The position numbers and the translations under genes were made by a program. A stretch of DNA of 64,000 nucleotides from Cerioporus squamosus (taxonomy: Eukaryota > Basidiomycota > Agaricomycetes > Polyporales > Polyporaceae), in the NCBI GenBank assembly GCA_022592435.1, contig JABYQS010000016.1:248001-312000 (forward strand), read 5' to 3'. Below the pieces are notes generated by a model, which saw nothing but the letters and a program-made list of their open reading frames with translations, did not search any database and was not told the origin of the DNA. This document shows, one piece after another, positions 48,197-58,154 of this stretch; the first letter of the stretch is position 1, and every line of letters begins with the position of its first letter.

Positions 48197-49725
48197 ATGC
48201 CCGACATAGCCAAAGCCCCCTCTCTCCCATCGGCGGACCCGGACGAAATGCAGGCTGCGCTCGACAGCGTGCCCCGCTCGGTCCTTGAGCACGTTGTTGA
48301 TGTGCACTGTCATCCCACGGACTCGGACATGGGAATGACACTCGAGGTCGCCCAGGAGATGGCCATGCGCATATGCGCAATGGCGACGCGGCGCAGTGAC
48401 CAGAGGCTCGTCGCCGCCCTCGCGCGTGCGCACCCGGACAAGGTCGTTCCATGCTTTGGTTGGTGTCAACGCTTCTTCCATCCCTCATCTCAGGGATCAA
48501 GCGGGCGCACGTCTTCTATGCCCGTGGTCAGCGCCCAGCGCTGGGATCAACTTCCTTCTAGCTGCGTTCTGCTCCCTGTCCCTGTCTGTGGTCTGGTCGT
48601 TGTTCGACATGTGCGTTGACGCGCTCTGCAGGCTACCATCCCTGGTTCACACACTGGATTGCCGTGGAACCAGTAACGTCGAAGGATGAGCACTACCGCT
48701 CGCTGTTCCTTGCCCCATCCCTCCTCCGAAGGCCGAACATGTCTCCGCGCTCGACAGGTTACTGCCATACCTGCCGGATCCAATACCTCTCGCAGAAGTC
48801 GTCGCAGATCTGAACGAGAGCCTGACTGCCTTCCCAAACGCAATGCTCGGCGAGGTAGGCCTTGACCGCGTGTGCCGTATCCCATACTCGCATCCGGCGG
48901 ATCCACCATACTCGGAGTACGCGGACGGAGAGGATAGCCCGCGCGAGCTGTCTCCGTTCACGATCCCGCTTGACCACCAGCTCAAAGTTCTGGAGGCCCA
49001 GCTGGACCTAGCCGTGAAGCTCCGGAGAAACGTCAGTATGCATAGCGTCAAGTGCCAGCAAGCGACGAGCGAGCTGCTTGACCGAATGCTCGCGAAGTAT
49101 CCTGAGGAGTGGCTCAAGATCAGCGTCGACCTCCACAGCTGTGGGCTCAGTGCACAAGGATGGAACGCGATCTCGGTGGGTAGACTCAGCGTCGCTCTCC
49201 ATACATGTTCTCACTGACGGGACTCGACGCACACTCATCGTCATCTCTTGTCGCCGACGGGACGCCGCGGACGCCACTCCCTTGCGTTCCTGGATGCAAT
49301 GCCTCTTCGGTCCGCGACCCCTGCCCACATCTCCCCGCCGTCACGAACCCCTGCAGAAACGCCACACAAACGCGTTCCTCTCCCTCTCGACCGCCATCAA
49401 CGCCCGCTCCCCGGCGCACAGAGAGCTCATCGCCGCCTGTGCCTCGGACCGCATCCTCGTCGAGTCCGACTTCCACGATATCAGGCGCTCGGGGCCTTAC
49501 ACTTGGCACATGCTCCGTACCATCGCTGCCGTGAAGGGCTGGGCAGTCGAGGAACAGTGGGACGACGCGGCGCCCGAGGAGGAAGCGCAGTGGGGCGCGG
49601 TTAGGCGACTTGAGGAGAACTGGAAGAAGTTCGAGCGGGGCGGGCACAGGCCATATACGAAGCGGAGGCAGAGACGTGATAGGGCCATCGAGGAATGGGA
49701 GGATGCGAACGAGGACAGCGACTGA
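48197..49725 (+). CDS. TatD-family metal-dependent hydrolase, Scn1 (Cut9-interacting) type
   Basis: Member of the TatD DNase-like amidohydrolase fold, closest in layout to fission yeast Scn1. The exons are 48197-48458, 48632-49175 and 49357-49725; the expected product has 391 residues. Metal-binding features are visible: VVDVHCHPTD near the N-terminus, GEVGLDR in the middle, SMHSVKC and the late VESDFHD. A glycine is completed across the first intron (CFG, then YHPWF). Both introns are unusually long (173 and 181 nt). The frame is broken by one missing base, most likely a C in the run at 48719-48721: the conserved PPPKAEHVSALDRLLPYLPD continues in another frame. As written, the protein would stop early. 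An assembly error is likely. Confidence 0.85.
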
Positions 49726-50053
49726 TCCGCGCGCATGCGCAACCAATAGTGTGGTTGTCTGGATGTAGATGTCAGTAACAACCTCGAGCACAGCACGCTC
49801 GAGCAAGAATAGCAGCCAATGCTACCCGCTGTGGGCTTTGGCGGACATCATGTTATGATTGACCCGAACACAGCACAGGTGTACAAACGATTGAGGTAGA
49901 ATAAGATATGTGCAATTAGCAGAAACGTATCGTGACGAAGTACGCAGGACTGCATAGTCACGAACTCGGCGCGCCGTCGTTGATGGCACGGGCTGTGGCT
50001 GCCGCCATCCCCAGCCTGCCCCGCGCGTGTGGGACCGAATACAAGGTGCAGGG
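49726..50053. other. Convergent 3' spacer between the TatD-type gene and GOS1
   Basis: This 328-bp tail-to-tail spacer should hold both polyadenylation regions. No gene is seen. Confidence 0.45.
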
Positions 50054-51274
50054 TCAGAACATATACATGAGCAGGAGCACGATGCAACTGCCAATCACGC
50101 AGCCGATTATCACTGCGTCCCTGCGTCGGCGCGTCTTGATCATCGAGAGCAGGTTGCTTATCCCGGGCATCGAACCTGCGGAACACAGCAGAAGCAGAAG
50201 CAGCGCAGAGGACCACAATGATGATAGGGTGGATGGACGCGATTGTTTTGCGACACGCGGTAGGAAGCATCGCGGAGAGCGCAATTTTGATCGACATGGG
50301 TAGGATGGGGAGCAATGGAGATGGAAGTATGTCGGGGAGCACGGGGACAGCGGGGAAGGGCGCAGTTAGTCACTATGGCGAGCAGGCCAAGATGACTAGG
50401 GCTTACTGAGTACACCCTGCATGCGCGCATTAATGCCTGAGATCGTCGTTCGCTGCCGACCGAACTCCGCGCGTGTCTCGTACGCTTGCCTGTGTGAGTA
50501 CAAACGTGCAGCATCAGTATGAGAACCAGAGGCCTTGAGTATGGTGAGTCAGACGGGGAACGGTAGATGCTTGGGAATTTGCAACTGGCTAGGAAGAGTG
50601 GAGACGTACGCGATGATATCGTCGGTCATTCGATGTGAGCTGTCGATGCGGCCACGTTCTGCGAGCAACGAATCTGCTGCTGACGACTTGTATGCACTGT
50701 GGCGGATGTCAGTTACAGACGGCGCAGGCTGTTGCAACCTAGTCAGACGCACTCGATATCGTTCCGGACACCGCTCAGGAGGTTAGCCTGGTCAAGAGCG
50801 GTCTTCACGTTGCCCTGCAACCGCGTAAGTTATGTCGTTGACTACGGTCACTGTCCGCGGGTACGTGGACGCGCGCGCAGTACGGACATACCTTGGTTCG
50901 TCTCAGCTCTCGCGCATAGTCCAGGTACACCTCCCGGTGCCTCTGGATCGCGCGTAGCATTGACTGGGATGGAGGGTTCTCGGTGTCGCTCGAGAGCGCG
51001 GACAATTGGTCGTTGATCTCTTGCAGCTAGTGCGCATTACTCCTGCTAAGCTCTACATTCAAGCACATGCGCTGTGTCTTGTATAGCGCACCTTTTCCAA
51101 AAGCTCGTCCACCTCGTTCTCAAGATCCTTCCATCGCTCTGATGATCCTGACGCTTCGAGGTCATCGTGACTGCGTGTTATTGAAGAGGCGAGGCGTGCG
51201 TATGCGGTTAGCTTGGTGTCGAAGAGAGCCTCAAGGGTGCGGCACTGCCTGTGCAGGGAATCGTATGTGGCCAT
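50054..51274 (-). CDS. GOS1: Golgi Qb-SNARE Gos1
   Basis: Vesicle-fusion SNARE of the Golgi (Gos1/GOSR1, Qb type). Six exons, 51274-51092, 51026-50892, 50814-50753, 50696-50610, 50489-50407 and 50175-50054, give 223 residues, the same length as yeast Gos1. The N-terminal helices contain MATYDSLHRQCRTLEALFD, and YLDYARELRRTK follows. The SNARE helix runs from about residue 130 to 190 and includes the split GRQRTTISGINARMQGVL. A single C-terminal membrane anchor (VIIGCVIGSCIVLLLMYMF) ends the protein. The last two introns are long (120 and 231 nt). The ATG at 51274 was chosen because it starts the conserved N-terminus, although the frame is open upstream. Confidence 0.9.
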
Positions 51275-52554
51275 TGTAGAATGAAGTAGGGTATCAGAAG
51301 GTCGCAGTATGTCTGTAGGGATTCCTTGCTTCAGCAAGCTAGTGAGTAAGGTAGAGTAGAGTGCATAGAGGTTACCTCGCGTGTGTTGCTCATTGTACAG
51401 TACCGTCGTTCGGCCATTGCCGAAAGCGCTTATGCGCAGTACGTGGCCGTCCGGCGTCCCGGTCCGCTTGGTCTTGACCTCGTTCATCGCGTTTGAACTC
51501 TTGGCTGGTTCTTGGCTGGAACGCTACAGGAAGTGCATGGTATGCTCCCATACAGCCGTGACCGGTGACAAGGCTCGACAGCGACGCGAAGCTCTATGAT
51601 TGCTGTATGAAGTCAGGATGCCGCATGCGTGCTTGGAGGCACCTGGATCGGTCTAAAGATACTACACGAGATGGGGGCTCCTCTTCCTAACACCACCACC
51701 ACCAACTTTTTCCCACGGTCACTGGCCAATGGAGCGGCCATACTGTGTGGTGCAATAAAGCTTTAGGAGCAAGAATAGAGTACCGAGGCATGACAAGACG
51801 TTTGATCTTGAAAGAAAATGTGCTATAAGACGAGTATGACGAGTACGAGAGCAAGAGAGTGATGAGCTGGCAGCGTTAAGCGCGGACGCTCGGAAAGTCC
51901 ACCGCCCCGAAACAGAGCTGCTGTTTTCATGCGGCAATCAGGAGGCTCTCCTGTACACGATCTGAATCAGCGCGACATTGCGAGAGGATGTAGTGCACCT
52001 GGAGGATGAGATAGAGGTCCCCTTAGAGGTGATCTGGAAGGGGTCGGACGTATGTGCGGCTATTTTTGGCGGGCGCGCCCGAGCTCTCGGATCTATGGTC
52101 CGGGTGGCGAAGGCCCCCTGGCCTAGTACGCGCAAGACCTACAAGGTGGTGCTATATCGTGACTCCCCTATAGTGAAGGAAGTTACGAAGCGTTAAAATC
52201 CCCAAGTGGCCAGGGGTGCACTGAAGGCGGTGAAGACCACAAGGTCGAGGAATCCGTGAAACTTGAACCATCTTGCAGAACGAACGAGAATGAGGAATAT
52301 CCTTTATCCTGAAGGTACCCGCTGAGGTCAGCTGGTGTGTATGACATGATACAGATTGCGTCCTGCGAATGTCAGTAGTCAGCTCGCCGGCTGATATAAA
52401 ACAGACCACTTAGCCTGCAATGGAATGCCATGACCCCGCCCCGAACGCCGGGATGGGCGTGCTCACACTCCTTAACCGCGCGCTTCTGGACTATAAAATT
52501 CTCCTTAGCAACGAGTAACGACCGACACGTCTCAGACGAGACCACGACTACAAT
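51275..52554. other. Spacer upstream of GOS1
   Basis: No gene is supported. The left part holds the GOS1 promoter; the right part leads into a region of transposon-like character. Confidence 0.4.
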
Positions 52555-52602
52555 TTGAGCCACGCCTCTGGCCACGCCCCTCGCCACGTCCCTCACTTCC
52601 TC

Positions 52603-53508
52603 ATGTCCTTCAGCTCATCCACAAAAGCCTACCACACCCACTCTCCACAAATCGTCACGACCCTACCTGCAAAGCAGCAAAAAGACTGTCACGAAAGCGC
52701 ACGACTTCCCCTCACAAACACAGCGAAAACACCGAACGGCCAGCACGGCTTAAAATTCTGTGCAGGACACGGTGGAGGGAACGGCGCAGGGTCTCGGTGT
52801 GAGGGCACGGAGGTAGGAGAGGTGGAAGGGAGGGAGTCGCAGATAAGGCGGAGGGTGACGATGAAAGCAGCGAGCCATGGAGGACTGGCAGACACGGAGT
52901 CAATCGTGTGCGCATGGTGGACAGGGGAGGGGACCCCGCATGCGAGACCTGACGGTCAGCCCATCATCGCGCATATGTACCGGACGACGCTGAAACCCAC
53001 GAGGCCGCTAGTGCAAGGAGAAAGAATCAGGCTCCTAGCCCTTCCTACAACCAGCGCACCTACCTTGGAGTCGAATATCGGGGACTACGCGCCTTACGAG
53101 CCGCACGTGCATGGCGTCGTGATCGGTGTTGTCGCGGACGGGCATGGCTGGGCAAGGGCGATGGTGATAAATGAGTGTAGGGGAAATGCGGTGGGAATCG
53201 TCGACCTAGACCTACCGGAGGTTCCAGGAGTAACAGTCGGAGGACGCACCACTGGGAGAGCGCCCAGGGAGGCGACCTGGATTGGTGAGACACCGGCGGG
53301 ATGCCAAGAGTGGAGAGGATTCGAAGGGAAAGACTACTGTGGGGGAAGCTCATGCGAGCTGCAGCCGGCGGGGAGTACGGGCGAAAGAAACTTCCGTGCG
53401 ATCCCCAAGTGTAGGAAAGGACAGGAGGTGAAACTGAAGGTGGATGCTCCGGACGAGGAAGGTACTTCGGCATTGCACCTGTGGCTAAAGTATGAAGGTT
53501 ACAATTAG
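52603..53508 (+). CDS. Unrecognised intronless open frame, 301 codons
   Basis: The frame is open from an ATG at 52603 to a stop at 53508. The first 100 residues are low complexity (Ser/Thr/His, then Gly/Glu/Arg). The last 200 look more protein-like, with hydrophobic alternation (HGVVIGVVADGHGWARAMVI) and a cysteine-bearing segment (GKDYCGGSSCELQP). I recognise no family. It lacks introns, unlike every host gene here, and lies next to transposon-like sequence, so it may belong to a mobile element or be chance in GC-rich DNA. Confidence 0.3.
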   Translation: MSFSSSTKAYHTHSPQIVTTLPAKQQKDCHESARLPLTNTAKTPNGQHGLKFCAGHGGGNGAGSRCEGTEVGEVEGRESQIRRRVTMKAASHGGLADTESIVCAWWTGEGTPHARPDGQPIIAHMYRTTLKPTRPLVQGERIRLLALPTTSAPTLESNIGDYAPYEPHVHGVVIGVVADGHGWARAMVINECRGNAVGIVDLDLPEVPGVTVGGRTTGRAPREATWIGETPAGCQEWRGFEGKDYCGGSSCELQPAGSTGERNFRAIPKCRKGQEVKLKVDAPDEEGTSALHLWLKYEGYN

Positions 53509-55599
53509 AAGCAACTAGATGAGCGGTAATCAGGGCTGCGAACTAACGTCATGGAGCTTACGAGTAGTGACGAGGGACTGATACAAGCGTAGTCGGAAGG
53601 CTACGACGCGGCGGTGACACAGCCGGTGCTGGAAGGCGATGAGATTAACGTGCTGACGTAGCAAGTGAGAGGGGACGGCTTACACGGCGGACTGAGATGC
53701 TACACACAGATGAACGGAGGCGAGCGACAACCAGAAGCGTGGCGTTCCACTGACGCGCGACGCCGTTAAACTGACGCTGAGTTATAAGAAGTAGCACGGT
53801 GTCTAAGTGGCTAGCTAGCATCAGTAGTACATCCTTGTCTGGTAGGGGTGTACGCACGTGTAAAAAGCTAGGTGGCTGCGAAAAGACGAGAGGAAGGGTG
53901 CGGCTGAGTCAAGGAGTGGTGAACGAGGCGGGAAGGAACTTTGATACAAGGAACGATGGTGCTTGTGCGTCGAGGGCGAGGCAAAGGCGGGAGCACTTTG
54001 TGGCGTGGCGCAGGACGCGACGAGGACGCGAAGCGGATGCGATGCGACAAAAGAGGCAGAGGAAATGATGATCGAGGAGGCGAGCGGAGAGCGAAGTACT
54101 GCGCGCACGGCGAGGAATTTGGAGACACGGGCACGACCGAGAGAACACGGAGGGTTTCTGAATGGTGAGGCGAGGGCTTTGGCAACGGTTAGGCGTGACA
54201 GTTGCGACTCTCAATGGCCACACACGATAGCTGAGGCGCCCGGTTTCGTGCGTAGCACTGCACGCTCGCGACCTCAATATCGGAGGAGGCGCTACCAGGA
54301 GAACCCCTTTGGGCTACGGCGGAGGATGGGCGAGAAGAGCGAGCGGGCAAGTAGGCAGTAGACGGACCGTGATAGCTCGCTCTAGGCGTATCTCCAGTAG
54401 AAACGCGTCGCGTTTGTCTCCAACCCTCCGAACCGCTGGCGAAAATCTGCGGTCTGGATGCAATGAGTACTACGAGGCCGGTGCGGGTGAGCGAGTGACA
54501 GAAAGAACGCACTTTGGCGAGGAACCCACCAATGACGAGCGAGGACAGGCACGGTACGCGTGGCAGGAAGGAGACCAGTCACTTCGACGACGGCGATAAG
54601 GCAGATGGTATCCTGCCCCTCGCTGAGCTGGGACAGGCCTGTCAAGTAAGATTGAGTATAAGCGAAGAGGCGGGAGATCAGCCTGGAACAAGCAAGGACG
54701 GATGCGGACGACTGACAGGGAAGTACGTGAAGGAGAGGCGCACTGCTGGAAACAACAGGAGAGTGAAAGGGTGAGCAAGCGCTCTCGATGGCAAGTGTCT
54801 GGGTCTACGCTGACCACGACTGGACGAGTAATGAGGCGATGTAATGATAGTTTTCAAAGGAGAGGAGATGATGAGAGGCAGAAGAGTTTTTTGGTGGGAA
54901 GCGAGGATGGTAAAGAAGGCCGCCTAATGAGGCGACGGAGCGCCCGTACATTTCGAAAGGGTTCCAAAAAAGGAACTAAGTTACTGATGCGCTACGACAC
55001 GCGAACGCGGTTAAGGTAGTTGTTCCTCCTCCTACTGGTGAAACCGTGCAAACACCAGATTTGACGCACTAACAGGGCTGGTTTCTCTAACCAGCCGACT
55101 ATTGACAATATAGGCGACGTCCAGCTACGACAGGCAGTGAAGGTGCTCAGAAATAATTATTAACGTAAGGAAGAGACAAACAACCCAAGACACGGCGAGG
55201 GTTGAAGGTCTCGAGGAGGGGTGGACGGGTTCTCGCGCCTTTTCCCTGCTCCCGTCCATCTGCACGTAGACGCCGCCACCTTTTGCTTTCCCCATCTCCT
55301 CACCACGGCCCTCTGCCTTATAACCTCGACGACGTTGCGGCGACCGTCTCTGCGAGCGTGCGCTCTCCCCTACAAAACGTAAATGGACGTGAGTGCAGTT
55401 CCAACTGGGCAGCAGGGCATGAGTGAGACTGACCGGGACCTGCGGTCGCTGCCCTACCGATCGCTGTAGAAGGAATCCACGAAGAATGCGCCATCGGCGG
55501 CAGGCGACGACGTGTCGACCCTCAAAGACACCCAGAGCGGTGATGAGCGAGGAGTCAGAGCACAGGGCACTGTGGTGAGTCCCCTCTGAAAGCTCTCCT
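53509..55599. other. Purine-rich region upstream of the transposon ORF1
   Basis: I see no coding gene. The + strand is notably rich in G and A (GGAGGCGAGCGGAG-like) over most of 53.8-55.0 kb. This could be the 5' part of the element whose ORF1 starts at 55600, but no repeat boundary could be identified. Confidence 0.4.
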
Positions 55600-58154
55600 A
55601 TGCTGCGACCAACGTGGTGTCAGGACGGAAACACCGAATCCCTCCCGAGTAGCTCGCCTCCAAGGAGCCAGTCCCAAGACGGGGATGAGGTCGTGAGCGA
55701 CGTTCATCGGGTGCGAGGTAGCGGGCACAGTGTCGCGAGCGGCGACAGTGCTCCGCTCTGGGCGGCCCTCGACTCGCCACCTAGGACTGCCCCAGCCCTG
55801 GCGCAATTTGACGAGCATGAGTTCACCTCGTACGAGGACGGCGAACTCGCAAACGAGGAGGCCTCCCCGAAGGCGAACCAAGTGGCCACTCAATCCAGGC
55901 TCGACGAAGAGGCCCGTGAACGAGCTGATAGACTGGACAAATACATGGGTGAGTACGGGCGTGTGTCTTACCGTGACGACGAACCGACTGCCCGGAAGCG
56001 TTCATGGACGGGCACGGCCGTTTCTGAGGAAAATCGGAGGTCAGCAAGACGGCCTCGAATCGTTAGTCAAGATCGCCCACCGCCGCCTGTGCTTCCGCCA
56101 ATTCGTGAGCTAATCGGGAACCCCTGGATAGGAATGGGTGACGGAAAGGAGCGTAACTCTAGTCTCCAATCCCCTGTACCCGTGTCTACACCCAAACACC
56201 CTGCTTTCGTACGCGATTTGAACTCTTTCCAGTACGATATGTTTGCAAATGTCTCGGGTCACCCCCCGACCCTGCGAGGCTCGAGCATCGACACATCGGT
56301 AATCACATCCGCCGGAGACGCGAAACGCCCTAGTGTCTCTTCCAGGGCGAGCGTCCGCTCTGAGACCTCGGGGATGGTGGTGGACGACGAGCCCGCGCAC
56401 TTCCGGAGTAGCTTGCTGGAGAGGCCTTCTGGCCGACGCCGTTTTCCGGGCGTAGTGCGCGACACGTCGGAAAACGTAGGACCGTGGAACCTCCGAGACG
56501 CCCTTGAGGAGAACGAGTCGTGCCGGCCGGGTAGCATGGAACGCGACCAGGAGAACTTCTGGCGAGGAGGGTATCGGCCGAGGAACTGGGACACGGAGCG
56601 TGCTCGACCGACATCGAGGACAGGCGAAGAGGAGAATAGGCCGTGGATGGCAGGTGATGGAGGCGTGGACCCCGCAGGACGATTCTCGTGCTTCTCGGCC
56701 CTCCCCAACACGAAGGCCTGGGATTACCGTCGTGATGCTGCGAGGCAGGCGGAGTTTGGGGACCACTCTTTCCCTGCGACCCCGGCTAGCCGCACCTCCA
56801 CTTTCAACGACGCCGGAGCTGACGAGGACCTTGGAGCCGGTGTGAGCGAGCGCGGTGGTGATTCCTCGTACGCTCGACGTGCGGGACGGAGCCATGCAGT
56901 GCTGAGCGGGTCTGAGGAGGACGAGGATGGCGCTGCTCCGGGCAAAGGCGGTGTGGTCGGACCCGAGTGGTGGCAGGAGGCGAGAACGACGCGGCTGCCG
57001 ACGGCGCTGATGAAGGAGAAGGACGTTGAGGACGTACCTCGGGTCGTCGATAACCCACATAGCGACAGGTGGACCATCCACCTGAGTGATCCAGAGGAGA
57101 AGTACGCGGGTATGTCGATGGAATGGATGAAAACCATCTGGATGGACGGATGCCCCACCGTCTTCTTCACGGTATTCAACTACAGGTTCACTAAAAATCA
57201 GGAGATCAATCGCCACATCGAGGCCAACGTCACGGCGATGACGACGCACCTTACCGGCGAGTCCGGCTTCCATGTCGTACCGCCCGACCCAGAATGGCGC
57301 CACGAGCTCAGGGCGCGCGACCTCCCGTATCTATGGGTAATCAGAGGCCTTTCCGAAGCAGCGGCCTGGGAGATGGTCAAGCTGCGAGTCATCTCGGCTA
57401 GAGGAGTCTCGATCATTACGCACCCGAAGGCTATCGAGAACCCCAAGTTCGTATGTGGCCTCGCTGGCTTCCTACGGCCAGATGTCAAGACGACGAAGGC
57501 TGCGGTCCTGAGCGTTCTCGAGTCCGAGTACATGCTGAAGAGGCTGGCCGATCTTGTCAGGACGTGCGATCGTCTAGGTCACTTGTCCATTGTGAAGCGC
57601 GTCGAACGAGTCATCGAATCCCTCGATATCCGCTTCATGGCGACTAAGGAGGACGGATACGTGGCGAACGTCTACATACTCCCGCCCTCCGACGATCTCG
57701 ATGAGTGGCGAGGATGGGCCGAGGAGATGCGCGCGTGCCGCTTCAACGTTTTCCTGAACGGTACAGGCTCCGCGAGGAAGGCTTTCTGGTGTGGTGGCTG
57801 TAGGGGGTTGACCACGAGGATCAGGAGTGCCCCTTCCCCAAGATGAGAGGCTGGATGGGTCCTCAGGCGGGCGAAAAGCTCCACACGAAGTACTGGACGC
57901 CGGAGTCAGTAGGCGGCAGACAGCCTGGACGAGGACGCGGTGGTACGCTTTGGTCATCTGGCCAGGAGATTTCGAGGGCACCGGCGACGAGCGGACGTGG
58001 CACAGGAGGCAATCGTATGTTTTCCGGTCGAGGCCGAGCTAGGGGCGTGCAAAGAGGCAGCCAACGTGGAAGTTACGACCAACGAGGAGGGATGAGGAGC
58101 GAATGGAGTCAGAAATCACCGGCTTTCCAGAGCTCCTGGGCGGCGAAATACTAG
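55600..58154 (+). CDS. Retrotransposon ORF1 (gag-like, zinc knuckle), one-base frame break
   Basis: A long intronless frame of 748 codons runs from 55600 to 57846. It is rich in Arg, Asp, Ser and Pro for the first 500 residues and then has a more globular part (HIEANVTAMTTHLTGESGFH region). Just before its end the WCGGC start of a CCHC zinc knuckle appears, but the rest of the knuckle (VDHEDQEC) is in another frame. Adding one base to the G-run at 57803-57807 completes C-x2-C-x4-H-x4-C and joins an Arg/Gly-rich tail ending at 58154. Intronless structure, zinc knuckle and RGG-like tail fit a non-LTR element ORF1, probably RNA-binding. Family unknown. Confidence 0.6.
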
